64,000 nucleotides of DNA from Mikania micrantha (lineage: Eukaryota; Streptophyta; Magnoliopsida; Asterales; Asteraceae), in assembly GCA_009363875.1 (NCBI GenBank), contig CM018682.1, positions 65,866,031 through 65,930,030 on the forward strand, given 5' to 3'. A program made the position numbers and the translations under genes. Below are positions 45,866-57,003 of the stretch, piece after piece. The notes below the pieces were generated by a model. The model did no database searches and had not been told where the DNA came from. It saw nothing but the letters and a program-made list of their open reading frames with translations. Positions within the stretch are counted from its first letter, which is position 1. Every line of letters starts with the position of its first letter.

Positions 45866-46120
45866 TTGTTCCATATGATCACCATGTTGTCATTAAGCCG
45901 TAGTAAGAACTAGTCTTCCTACCCTTAATCGACTCAGGTGGTGGATGATAGTTGTCCATGTAGTCACCATGTTGCCATTAAGCCGTGGTAAGAACTAGTC
46001 TTACCACCCGTAATCCGCTCAGGTGGTGGATGAGAGTTGTTCCATATAGTCACCATGTTGCCAATAAGCCATGGTAAGAACTAGTCTTACCACCATTAAT
46101 CCGTTCAGGTGGTGGATGAG
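45866..46120. repeat. 83-bp tandem repeats with GGTAAGA palindrome (D 3' LTR)
   Basis: Three copies of a unit with TAGTCACCATGTTGCC, then GGTAAGAACTAGTCTTACC (7-bp inverted arms around ACTAG), then TCAGGTGGTGGATGA. The matching array in the 5' LTR is at 53926-54190. Confidence 0.8.
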
Positions 46121-47009
46121 AGTTGTTCTATGTTATCTTGTAATATGTATTGAGTTGTAAACTAAGCGCTATAAGTGCTTGTCTTATTACACTTAGTTAA
46201 CTCTAGTGTTGAATGGTACTAAGAATATATGTTATCTTCAAATCATTCAAGTGTTTTGTTGTTGTCATCATGTTTCCCTGTGATTATCCCATTGATTGTT
46301 CTTGTACGAATAACTAGGTGTTGTAAGACATACTATTGCAACTATGTTATTCTAGTGTGTTGATGAATTTTGAATTTATATTATCATATTCATTCTAGTT
46401 GTTCCTGTCATGTCATAATCATACAAGCATGCATACAATGATAACTGATAATAAAGCAAGCAGTATTATCTAATCATAATGTAAACAATATGTTAAACAT
46501 AAAACTTTTAAATAATTAAAAGTTAAGCATGTTTCTCCGCCCCGAGAGTTTAAAATCAGTTAAGATTAGAGAAAAGGGGCGTATGAAGTCACCTTGTTGT
46601 GGAAGTGGTTGACTTAGCTTAAACGAATAATGCTCGCGCTCTTAGTTGCACTTGTTGTGTTTTCACGATCCTGTATTGATTACACGTTGTATTTAACTTA
46701 TAAATATAAGTTTGTAGTGTTTCGCGTGTGTGCGTGTGTATGAACCTTAACCTAGGTGTCACTCGTGAGTCTCGATCTTGGTCTTCGTTATTCGGCCCTG
46801 ATTCACTTGTCATAGCTTAGGCTTTCACTTAACCCCCCCCCCCAAGATGAGTTTAGCATGTATTGTTATCGATTCCCTTTTTCCTTTGTAAAACTTAATG
46901 TTTTGTATTTTTCAAATGCATTAACCCAAACCATCATTTTTGTTCTATTGATTGTTTCCCATACATTGTATTACTTAATCATTCGTTTAAATTGTATCCA
47001 CCTCCTTGT

Positions 47010-47620
47010 CACTTGGGCCGAATAGTCAATTGGGCCTTGGGCCTGTTGTGTTGTGTGGGCCGAATTAGTGGCCATGGGCCAAGCAATTTCTTCGTGGGCC
47101 GCATGTATACTATTGGGCCGAAGCAATTTTTTTTATTAGATCGACTAAGGTGTGGGCTGACCGATTGTTCAAAATGATATTGGGCCGAGGGATTCTTATG
47201 GGCTAAACCAAATGCTATGGGCCGATTGATTGGTACTGTATGTGGCTCCAAGGTTCGCTGACACTGAACCAGGTTCGGCCAAGTCTCACTCAGCCTAGGT
47301 TCGCGGTCCTTGGTTCGTGGATGTCTAAAGGTTCGGCAGTGGTTACGAGGTTCGTGGTCCATGAAGTGATAGTAGCGTTCGGCTGTGTCTACTCATAGGT
47401 TCGCTTGCATGAAGGGTCGCCGCCTTTGGGTTCGGCAATCAGGTGGTTTCAGGGAGAGGCTAGGTTCAGTGGATCACATGGGTTCGGCAGCCAGGTTCGT
47501 CTGACTAGAAAGGTTCGCCCGTGTTCAAGGAACGATGCAGGTTCGCGGCATGGTGCAAGGTTTGTTGCCCTTGCATGTGCACCGGCAAGTTGCAGGTTCG
47601 GCTAGGAAATTCGTCTCCCG
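47010..47620 (-). repeat. TGGGCCG then AGGTTCGG clusters (D 3' LTR)
   Basis: 47010-47240 holds about ten GGGCCG/GGGCC words and 47250-47620 about twenty GGTTCG words. In element sense the order is CCGAACC then GGCCCA, as in family A, although the LTRs are otherwise largely different. Confidence 0.8.
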
Positions 47621-48818
47621 AACCCTGTGTGTAGTCGCAATCATCACCCAGCCCTAGCTCTTGTTCTGGCCCTGCCCATGATGTTTTCCCACACAGGTCA
47701 GTTTGCCATGGTGTATAGTGTGTGCCTATTAGAGTCCTACACTGATAAGATGTGTGTAGTCGAACAAGAACATACAAACCATAATCCCGTGACTTTCTTT
47801 TGCTCATACCTCGGATTTCAGCGGCTAAAACTCCAGATCTTCTGTACTTCAAGGTAGAGGATCTCCCAAGCTTCGTTTTGACACCAAGAACGCCCGATTT
47901 TGTTGAGAAATGACCGAGTTATCGCGATTTGATGAGTGACTCTCCTAGTGAGAAGAAAGGTTCGTGAAAGGGGTTCTTGAGAGAGGAGGGCTGATAGGAA
48001 ATGAGTGAAATGAACTCATTTGGTGTTTACATACCCCGGGGGTATTCGGGTTCGTTTCGGTTACTCGGTTCGCGTTTTCGTTGTGTTTCCGGAACTTAAC
48101 GCGTATTTTAAGTGTTTTAAAATAAAAAGAGTTATTTTAATTATTTTTGATGAGTTTCAAAATTATAAAATATTAATTATTTTATTTTTCTTAAATTATT
48201 TGTCGTTCGTGTCGTATTTCGTTTTCGTTTCGTCAGAACGCGTCACCATCGCGTGTATTCGTTCGCATCGTCATCCGAACGAACACGACAATGGTTTTGC
48301 TTTCCGACTTTTGTTTTCTACTTTTCAGTCATTATTTCAGAACGTTAAACTCACAGATATATTTGTGTGAATCGTCACCCACGCAAACACACTGTCAGTT
48401 CGCTATTCTGAAATAACACTGCAAATTGTGTTTGAATTGTGTTTCCTCACTAACGGACTCAACTAAACATCGTGTTTTCACATTGTTTTCACACTGATTT
48501 GTCTGCCATCTGATTCCTGTCATCTATAGATATCAGATCGCAACCAATTTGTTCTTGTTATTCACTTGAACACTACTGTTTCTCTTGATTAGTTGTGTTA
48601 ATTGTGCTTAGGTTTTCACCTAAATACTAACAACTATTGTTTATAATAAGTGTTGTACTTACGGCATTTAATTTTACACATAAATACGTACAACTGTTTC
48701 TTGTATTTTGAATTCTATTAATACAAGTACTTTTCACAAACATGTATTTACACATAGTAACTATTGAAAGTACACATACCGTACGGACTTGCCGGTCGGT
48801 CAGGTACTAGTTGTCACA

Positions 48819-48833
48819 GTCTCCCCTTGTTAA
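48819..48833 (-). other. Polypurine tract of element D
   Basis: TTAACAAGGGGAGAC on minus, directly before the 3' LTR; nearly identical to that of A. Confidence 0.85.
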
Positions 48834-48871
48834 AGAAATTTCGTCACGAAATTTAGAATCAATATCGGGCT

Positions 48872-49306
48872 CTACTTCTCGAACAGGTGGGGATACTTTG
48901 TCTTCATGTTGTCCTCGCGCTCCCAGGTAAATTCTGGTCCACGCTTGGAGTTCCATCGAACCTTTACAATAGGGATACGGCTTCGTTTCAGTCTCTTGAC
49001 TTCACGTTCCATAATCTCTACAGGTTCTTCAATGAAATGTAATTGCTTATCAACTTGTATTTCTTCCAACGGTATTATCAATGACTCATCAGCGAGACAT
49101 CTCTTGAGGTTTGATACGTGGAACACATCGTGTACTCCGCTGAGCTCATCAGGGAGTCTGAGTCTGTATGCCACAGGACCTATGCGTTGAGTAATCTCAA
49201 ACGGTCCGACATACCTTGGTGCCAGTTTGCCTTTAACTCCAAATCGAACTACGCCTTTCCATGGGGACACTTTCAACATTACTCGGTCACCCACATCGAA
49301 TTCCAA
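48872..49306 (-). pseudogene. pol: Integrase C-terminus with chromodomain, element D
   Basis: An open frame of 144 codons: GDRVMLKVSPWKGVVRF, GPFEITQRIGPVAYRLRLP, DVFHVSNLKRCL, then RIPIVKVRWNSKRGPEFTWE and KYPHLF. This is the GPY/F module plus chromodomain-like end. The frame itself is unbroken, but a stop separates it from the integrase stump upstream, so it is not made as part of a working enzyme. Confidence 0.92.
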
Positions 49307-49312
49307 AGGCTT

Positions 49313-49987
49313 TCACCGTTTGTCTGCATAACTCTTTTGGCGGCTACGTGTTGCTTGTAGTCTCTGTTGTATCTGGGCAATCTTATCAGTAGTCTCCTGT
49401 ATAAGTTCAGGCCCAGTTATTCTGCTGTCTCCTATTTCGGTCCAACAAATTGGAGACCGACATTTTCTACCATATAGTGCTTCAAACGGAGCACATCCAA
49501 TGCTGCTATGGTAGCTATTGTTGTAGGAGAACTCAATGAGTGGTAAGTGTGTGTCCCAACTCCCACCAAAGTCTAGGATGCATGTCCTCAACATATCCTC
49601 TAGGGTTTGAATGGTTCGCTCACTTTGTCCATCCGTTTGTGGATGACAAGTGGTGCTCAAGTTAACACTTGTTCCATACAGATAGTGCATTTGGTACCAT
49701 ACAGATATGTGTTGTAGACTCTTGTGATCTGTGAAGATAGTGCATTTGGTACCATACATATAGTGTCTCCAAATCTTTAAAGCAAAGACAACAGCTCCCA
49801 ATTCTAAGTCATGTGTTGTGTAGTTCTTCTTGTGTATTTTCAACTGTCTTGAGGCATAAGCAATGACTTTGTCTCGTTGCATCAAAACACATCCGAGTCC
49901 CTGATGGGAAGCGTCACAATACACCACAAAGTCATCATTGCCTTCTGGGAGTGTTAAGACAGGAGCATTGCACAATCTTTGTTTCAA
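49313..49987 (-). pseudogene. pol: RNase H fused to integrase stump, element D
   Basis: The frame reads RNase H (YCDASHQGLGCVLMQRDK, NYTTHDLELGAVVFALKIW, FTDHKSLQHI), then repeats about 20 bases (ATAGTGCATTTGGTACCATA on plus at 49682 and 49739), then jumps to the integrase end STTCHPQTDGQSERTIQTL. The zinc site and the first two catalytic Asp residues are deleted in frame. A 224-codon hybrid is left open, which is notable, but it cannot integrate DNA. Confidence 0.9.
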
Positions 49988-50204
49988 TGTCTAGAATGCC
50001 TCTTCTTGTTTCTGTGTCCACACAAAAGGTTCACTCTTCTGTGTGAGTTTGGTGAGAGGCAAAGCTATCTTGGAGAAACTGGAAATAAATCTCCTGTAAT
50101 AACCTGCCAATCCCAAGAATGATCTGATCTCGGTCGGTGTTGTAGGCACATCCCAGTTCTTGATTGCTTCAATCTAGGCAGAATCCACATGAATGCCATC
50201 ACTG

Positions 50205-50986
50205 TTAATCACGTGACCCAAGAACTGAACTTCTCTTAGCATAGAGTCGTTCTTCTTTCAGAAGTTCCAAGATTGTTTTGAGGTGTTGTTCGTGTTCCTT
50301 CTCGTTCTTTAAATAAATCAGTATATCATCAATAAAGACAATAACGAACTGATCTAAGTACGGCTTGCACACCCGGTTCATTAAATCCATGAACACTTCC
50401 GGTGCGTTCGTCAGTCCGAATGGCATCACCATGAACTCGTAGTGACCATATCGGGTACGAAAGGTCGTCTTTGGTATGTCCTCCTCTTGAATTTGGAGCT
50501 AATGATAACCTGATCTCAGGTATATCTTTGAGAAGTACTGAGCTCCTTGTAATTGATCAAAAAAATCATCAATCCTCGGTAACGGGAACCGATTCTTTAT
50601 GTGAGTTTATTGAGCTCTCTGTAATCGATACACATCCTCAAAGTTCCATCCTTCTACTTAACAAAAAGAACCGGGGCTCCCCATGGGGAAAAGCTCGGTC
50701 GGATGAATCCTTTGTCGAGTAGCTCTTGTAATTGATTGGACAACTCCTGCATCTCTGATGGTGCAAGTCTGTAAGGAGACTGAGCTATAGGAGTCGCTCC
50801 CGGAATTAAATCGACTCGAAATTGCACCGATCTCTCGGGTGGCAATCCCGGTATATCGTCCGGAAACACGTCCGCATAGTCTTTCACAACCGGTACGTCG
50901 TGAATCTTGATTGCTTTCTTGTCTTTCTCGATCACGTGCGTTAGAAATGCAATGCATTGTTTTCTGAGATACTTGCGAGCCTTCAT
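50205..50986 (-). pseudogene. pol: Reverse transcriptase of element D
   Basis: 50986-50654 reads PPERSVQFRVDLIPG to PWGAPVLFVK; stops follow around the MCIDYRELNK block (50640-50470, degraded). 50432-50205 gives MPFGLTNAPEVF and VFIDDILIYLK and is shifted after ERLYAK, where a small deletion removed the usual SKCEFW. Damaged in at least three places. Confidence 0.9.
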
Positions 50987-50994
50987 GCACGATA

Positions 50995-51387
50995 TTATCT
51001 TGACACTGCGTTCGCTTGGTCTCCATAAATCTCCAAAATCCCATTGTTCTCCACTGGAATGCGTAGTAACTTCTGGGAACAGATGAACTCAGCTAGATTA
51101 AGAGATAGCCAATCCATTTCAATGATGATGTCGAAACTGCCCAGCTCCATCGGTATCAAGTCGATGGAAAATGTGTGATCGCCAAGTGTTAGTGGGCAAT
51201 TCCTAAGTATTGTGTCTACTATGATCTGTTTGCCGTTTGCTATCTCGATAGTGTAAGGGGAGTCTAACAATTCCTCAACATATTTAAGATGGCATGAAAA
51301 ATCGGATGAGATAAAACTCTGATCTGCACCATTGTCAAATAATATGGATGCATAGAAGTCAGATAATAGAAATGTACCCGTGATCAC
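50995..51387 (-). pseudogene. pol: Protease of element D
   Basis: One open frame of 130 codons contains SILFDNGADQSFISSDF (aspartate motif as DNG instead of DTG/DSG) and MELGSFDIIIEMDWLSLN. The frame is intact, but the Asn next to the catalytic Asp makes activity doubtful. It directly follows gag. Confidence 0.85.
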
Positions 51388-51389
51388 GT

Positions 51390-52657
51390 TTGGGTCCTAT
51401 CTAGCAGCAGCTGCTCCAATCTGAAAGGCTCGTCCCCTTGCTGCCGGAGCCCTTGGTTGAGCTCTCTTGGTACAATCCCTCGAGAAGTGTCCAGGTTCGC
51501 CACAAGTGTAGCATGACCTGTTATCATCAGCAGCAGTAGTGGCTGCATTGTTGTTTCTGTTCTGAGCCCTCGGGCTCCTGCATTGGGCTGCCAAATGACC
51601 AAACTTCGCACAGTTAGTGCAGTGTCTTCACTGGATGCTTGGTAAATGATGATACTGATAGGTGTTGCACAAAGGTGCAGTGCCAGTGTAGGGCCTTCTG
51701 ATCTGCAATGGTGGTGGTTGGTTGAGCATCGGTGTCTGAGTGGTCGCAGCGAAGTTCTTGACCACTTTTTGTTTCTTAGCCGGCCTCTTGTCCGGCTTCC
51801 TTGAAGTTCCATCTTTGGCTGAGTCAGCCTCTTTCTTAAGCGCCCCAGAGGCAACCATCACATCTGTCATTGTTGATGATAGAGTAACAACCATTTCCAG
51901 GGTTGTTGGATGAGCAGCAAGAATAAAACCTTGCATACAAGCCGATAATCCCCCAATATACCGCTCAATTCTCTTTTCCAGTGTTGGCACTATATCTGGT
52001 GCCAATGATGCTAGCTCGTGAAATCTTGTGGTGTAGGCCAGATGCCCAGCACCAATCATAACAAGATTGAGTAACTCATTCTCATCTTTCTTGAGTTCAT
52101 TTCTTGGAAAAAAACTCTGCCCGCAGTATGGCTTTGAAGTCATCCCAAGGCATTTACAGAGCCTCATCCCTGCCTCTAGTATGAACTTGAGCGTTCCACC
52201 AAGTTAACGCTCGTTTGTGGAATGAACCAGCAGCATACTTCACCTTATACTGATCCGGAAAGTTGCTGATTTCCAAAGTTGTCTCCATCTTTTCGATCCA
52301 TTGGATCAATCCGACGGCTCCTTCACTGCCACTGAAACTCGGTGGCTTGCATCCCACAAAGTTCTTGTAGGAGTAGTCTTGATGATGGCGGGTATTACCG
52401 CTGCCTTCTCTAGATGAGTTGGCGATGTTACTGTTGTTGCTGTTAATTTCGTTCATCATCTTCGGGATTACATCCCTTAGTTGACTCGTCAGCAAAGTGG
52501 CCAGTGCTATAGTCGCAGGATCCAACTGATGAACACGTGGCGGTGGAGGAGGAGGTGGTTGTGTAGGAGAGTGAGCAGGTGAAGGTGTAGATGAGTGCAG
52601 TGTTGAATCATGTGGTGGTGGTGGCAATATAGCTGGTGGTGGTCTTCTCGGCGGCAT
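51390..52657 (-). pseudogene. gag: gag of element D
   Basis: ATG at 52657 opens MPPRRPPPAILPPPPHDS, a proline-rich N-terminus as in A. TWWNAQVHTRG lies near 52190, where frames overlap and shift; capsid-like ERYIGGLSACMQG is near 51950. A Cys/His-rich stretch and the knuckle SCYTCGEPGHFSRDC (about 51530-51480) follow, then GRAFQIGAAAAR before protease. Mostly readable, with a few shifts. Confidence 0.9.
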
Positions 52658-52816
52658 TCTGATCATAACCGAAAGAAAATCGGTTAGTGCAGTGATCAGA
52701 TGCAGAAGACACATGCAAATAGAGTCCTATGTCATATGATCTCTATATGAGGGTCCCTAGGTTATAGTCTAGGCCAAACCATTCAAGTAATATGACCTAT
52801 ATTTTTCTATAACCAT

Positions 52817-52829
52817 GGCTCTGATACCA
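52817..52829 (-). other. Primer binding site of element D
   Basis: GGCTCTGATACCA on plus, three bases before the 5' LTR at 52833; intact. Confidence 0.92.
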
Positions 52830-53198
52830 ATCTGTCACACCCCGAGCCAGCGGAAACGGATCGGCTTTCCCGTCGGGCGGAAGGTTCCCGGGGCTCGATA
52901 TCGTTGTGATAATCGAAATGATCAGATTGTTTACATAGCACATGAGATATAAAATGAGAAATGCTAAAATGACATCAATACAGAATTACAAAGTTAAATT
53001 ACATAATAATGTTCATAATTTAACTAAGTAATTCTACCAAGAGAATCACTGTGGCTTCTATTTTGTAACTGTACAAGATATACAAAATGTGATTCAATGT
53101 TTTGTCATATCAAAAGTATGCAACGCAAAATGAAGCTAGGTCTTCTAGGAATTCACTAGCTTAGCCTTTGCATATGAGTGACTACACATGTTCGTCAC

Positions 53199-54653
53199 CT
53201 GAGAAAAACATGCATTTAAACAAAGCAACACTAGGTTGGTGAGTTCATAAATATAGTAATTGAAAACCATGATTTGTTCACATGCACAATCACAATGTAT
53301 TTTTTGTTACTTGTATGTTGTTTTATTCACCCATTCACCCAATGGCTTCTCAATAGTTATATTCAAAAATGGTATTTCATCCTAGTAGTTATGCTTATAT
53401 ATAGGGCATATGTAAGGGAACCAAGCCCTAGCCAACATCCCTCCACATAACTACTAGAACTCTACACTACTTGCAATACAACTATCAATATCCATTCTCA
53501 TTTCACTTGTTCATATCGTTTGTTGATCACCTGTTATATCATGTATAGAATAATATAATAATAGGGTTCTAGTTATCAAACCGAAGTATAGATAACCCTT
53601 ATATGTATTAAGGATATTAGATTTACTTAATATGCTCCTTGTATTATTCTATTACTTGTGGGGTTAACTGTTGATCACTTTTAAATATTAAAAGTGTTAA
53701 TCAACCACTTGTGATATGTTCTCAAATTGCAACGCACAGAGCCTAAAAAGGAATCCATTGTGATCCTCACGTAATCAGATTACAATGCATCCGATTTACC
53801 TCTATCCCGTCGTGTGTTCTCATTGTTGTTAACAAAGTTAAATAAGAACTTGTCTTATTACTTTATGTTAATTGATGTGTGAATGATGTTGTTATCATGA
53901 AGATACATTATCATGATTATCATTCCAATTGTTCCATATGATCACCATGTTGTCATTAAGCCGTAGTAAGAACTAGTTTTCCTACCCTTAATCGACTCAG
54001 GTGGTGGATGATAGTTGTCCATGTAGTCACCATTTTGCCATTAAGCCATGGTAAGAACTAGTCTTACCACCCTTAATCCGCTCAGGTGGTGGATGAGAGT
54101 TGTTCTATATAGTCACCATGTTGCCAATAAGCCGTGGTAAGAACTAGTCTTACCACCATTAATCCGCTCAGGTGGTGGATGAGAGTTGTTCTATGTTATC
54201 TTGTAATATGTATTGAGTTGTAAACTAAGCGCTATAAGTACTTGTCTTATTACACTTAGTTAACTCTAGTGTTGAATGGTACTAAGAAGATATGTTATCT
54301 TCAGATCATTCAAGTGTTTTGTTGTTGTCATCATGTTTCCCTGTGATTATCCCATTGATTGTTCTTGTATGAAACTAGGTGTTGTAAGACATACTATTGC
54401 AACTATGTTATTCTAGTGTGTTGATGAATTTTGAATTTATATTATCATATTCATTCTAGTTGTTCCTATCATGTCATAATCATACAAGCATGCATACAAT
54501 GATAACTGATAATAAAGCAAGCAGTATTATCTAATCATAATGTAAACAATATGTTAAACATAAAACTTTTAAATAATTAAAAGTTAAGCATGTTTCTCCG
54601 CCCCGAGAGTTTAAAATTAGTTAAGATTAGAGAAAAGGGGCATATGAACTCAC
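53199..54653 (-). other. Predicted LTR intron of element D
   Basis: Minus donor AACAAG|GTGAGTTCATATG and acceptor TTTTTCTCAG|GTGACG; TATGAACTCACC (54643-54654 on plus) and GGTGAGTTCATA (53238-53249) are perfect 12-base complements. Length 1455. Confidence 0.5.
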
Positions 54654-55307
54654 CTTGTTGTGGAAGTGGTTGACTTAGCTTAAACGAATAATGCTCACGC
54701 TCTTAGTTGCACTTGTTGTGTTTTCACGATCCTGTATTGATTTCACGTTGAATTTAACTTATAAATATAAGTTTGTAGTGTTTCGCGTGTGTGCGTGAAC
54801 CTTAACCTAGGTGTCACCCGTGAGTCTCGGTCTTGGTCTTCGTTATTCGGCCCTGATTCACTTGTTATAGCTTAGGCTTTCACATAACCCCCCGCCCCCA
54901 AGATGAGTTTAGCATGTATTGTTATCGATTCCCTTTTTTCCTTTGTAAAACTTAATGTTTTGTATTTTTCAAATGCATTAACCCAAACCATCATTTTTGT
55001 TCTATTGATTATGTCCCATACATTGTATTGCTTAATCTTTCGTTTAAATTGTATCCACCTCCTTGTCACTTGGGCCGAATAGTCCATTGGGCCTTGGGCC
55101 TGTTGTGTTGTGTGGGCCGAATTAGTGGCCATGGGCCAAGCAATTTCTTCGTGAGCCGCATGTATACTATTGGGCCGAAGCAATTTTTTGTTATTAGATA
55201 GACTAAGGTGTGGGCTGATTGATTGTTCTAAACAATATTGGGCCGAGGGATTCTTATGGGCTAAACCAAATGCTGTGGGCCGATTGATTGGTACTGTATG
55301 TGGCTCC

Positions 55308-55680
55308 AAGGTTCGCTGACACTGAACCAGGTTCGGCCAAGTCTCACTCAGCCTAGGTTCATGGTCCCTGGATCGTGGATATCTAAAGGTTCGGCAGTGG
55401 TTACGAGGTTCGTGGTCCATGAAGTGATAGTAGGGTTCGACTGTGTCTACTCATAGGTTCGCTTGCATGAAGGGTCGCCGCCTTTGGGTTCGGCAATCAG
55501 GTGGTTTCGGGGAGAGGCTAGGTTCGGTGGATCACATGGGTTAGGCAGCCGGGTTCGTCTGACTAGAAAGGTTCGCCCGTGTTCAAGGAACTATGCAGGT
55601 TCACGGCATGGTGGAAGGTTCGTTGCCCTTGCATGTGCACCGGCAAGTTGCAGGTTTGGCTAGGAGGTTCGTCTCCCGAA
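55308..55680 (-). repeat. AGGTTCGG motif cluster (D 5' LTR)
   Basis: About twenty GGTTCG words; frames over it are artefacts. Confidence 0.8.
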
Positions 55681-56865
55681 CCCTGTGTGTAGTCGTAATC
55701 ATCACCCAGCTCTAGCTCTTGTTCTGGCCATGCCCATGATGTTTTCCCACACAGGTCAGTTTGCCATGGTGTATAGTGTGTGCGTATTAGAGTCCTACAC
55801 TGATAAGATGTGTGTAGTCGAACAAGAACATACAAACCCTAATCCCGTGACTTTCTTTTGCTCATACCTCGGATTTCAGTGGCTAAAACTCCAGATCTTC
55901 TGTACTTCTAGGTAGAGGATCTCCCAAGCTTCGTTTTGACACCAAGAACGCCCGATTTCGTTGAGAAATGACCGAGTTATCGTGATTTGAAGAGTGATTC
56001 TCCTAGTGAGAAGAAAGGTTCGTGAAAGGGGTTTTTGAGAGAGGAGGGCTGATAGGAAATGAGTGAAATGAACTCATTTGGTGTTTATATATCCCGGGGG
56101 TATTCGGGTTCGTTTCGGTTGATCGGTTCGCGTTTTCGTTGTGTTTCCGGAACTTAACGCGTATTTTAAGTGTTTTAAAATAAAAAGAGTTATTTTAATT
56201 ATTTTTGATGAGTTTCAAAATTGTAAAATATTAATTATTTTATTTTTCTTAAATTATTTGTCGTTCGTGTCGTATTTTGTTTTCGTTTCGTCAGAACGCG
56301 TCACCATCGTGCGTATTCGTTCGAATCGTCATCCGAACGAACACGACAATGGTTTTGCTTTCCGACTTTTGTTTTCTACTTTTCAGTCATTATTTCAGAA
56401 CGTTAAACTCACAGATATGTTTGTGTGAATCGTCACCCACGCAAACACACTGTAAGTTCGCTGTTCTGAAATAACACTGCAAATTGTGTTTGAATTGTGT
56501 TTCCTCACTAACGGACTCAACTAAACATCCTGTTTTCACACTGATTTGTCGGTCATCTGATTCTTGTCATTGATAGATATCAGATCACAACTGATTTGTT
56601 CTTGTTATTCACTTGAACACTACTGTTTCTCTTGATTAGTTGTGTTAACTATACTTAGGTTTTCACCTAAATACTAACAACTATTGTTTATAATAAGTGT
56701 TGTACTTACGGTATTTAAGTTTACACATAAATACGTACAACTGTTTCTTGTATTTTGAATTATGTTAATACAAGTACTGTTCACAAACATGTATCTACAC
56801 ATAGTAACTATTGAAAGTACACATACCGTACGGACTTGCCGGTCGGTCAGGTACTAGTTGTCACA

Positions 56866-56981
56866 CATGTATCCATTTTAAATCTTGTTGGAGATTTGCG
56901 GTTAAACGAACTTACAGAAGGCAAGTAAGGTTGAATAGGGATGTAAAAGAAGAAGTAACAGGCTGCCTTCGATCTGATCCC
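56866..56981 (-). mobile_element. E 5' LTR, distal stump
   Basis: Matches 35159-35277 of the 3' LTR and stops at GATCTGATCCC; the rest of the LTR, including its U3, is missing. Confidence 0.85.
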
Positions 56982-57003
56982 ATACATAAAAATCGAAAAC
57001 AAG
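56982..57003. other. Inverted filler at a breakpoint
   Basis: ATACATAAAAATCGAAAACA and its flanks are the reverse complement of E LTR sequence at 35047-35078 and 44655-44684 (about 31 bases). It joins the truncated LTR to DNA homologous to 3142. Confidence 0.75.

Larger units (their letters stand above)
44770..48818 (-). mobile_element. Element D 3' LTR
   Basis: Begins TGTCACACCTCGAGCC and ends GGTACTAGTTGTCACA. Against the 5' LTR it has lost the TATA box (TACATA at 48029 for TATATA), the donor (GTGACT for GTGAGT at 46583-46593) and the acceptor (CTCAT for CTCAG near 45136). It keeps the hairpin (44996-45017) and the TATA module (45331). Confidence 0.93.
44770..56865 (-). mobile_element. Element D, complete but deleted retrotransposon
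   Basis: D spans 12,096 bases with LTRs of 4049 (44770-48818) and 4033 bases (52833-56865) that differ at only scattered sites, a primer site, gag, protease, RT, RNase H, a stump of integrase, a chromodomain and a polypurine tract. CATGT flanks it on both sides (44765-44769, 56866-56870). It is the youngest-looking full insertion here. Most of the integrase core is deleted and RT is damaged, so if it moved in this form it relied on proteins from relatives. Confidence 0.95.
52833..56865 (-). mobile_element. Element D 5' LTR
   Basis: Begins TGTCACACCCCGAGCC and ends GTACTAGTTGTCACA. It retains TATATAAAC (56084-56091 on plus), the donor and the acceptor. Clusters: GGGCCG 55066-55285 and GGTTCG 55308-55680. 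The hairpin stem at 53059-53080 has one mismatch. Confidence 0.93.
9240..56981 (-). mobile_element. Element E, nested Ty3/Gypsy retrotransposon
   Basis: E is reconstructed from two LTR copies in the same minus orientation: 3' LTR in pieces 9240-9524, 28292-28942 and 34464-36756, and 5' LTR in pieces 42913-44769 and 56866-56981. The internal region 36757-42912 has a polypurine tract, pol, gag, two extra frames and a primer site in the right order for a minus-strand element. Removing nested A, C and D gives LTRs of about 3.2-3.5 kb. The right LTR is truncated at 56981, so the TSD cannot be confirmed; the left flank is TGAAC. Being the host of all others, E is the oldest insertion of the nest. 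Confidence 0.85.

Noticed and set aside
47009..47362. 117-codon minus frame (also 54872-55420)
   Set aside because: It lies over the motif clusters of D's LTRs and its length changes between the two copies through indels, as expected for non-coding DNA.
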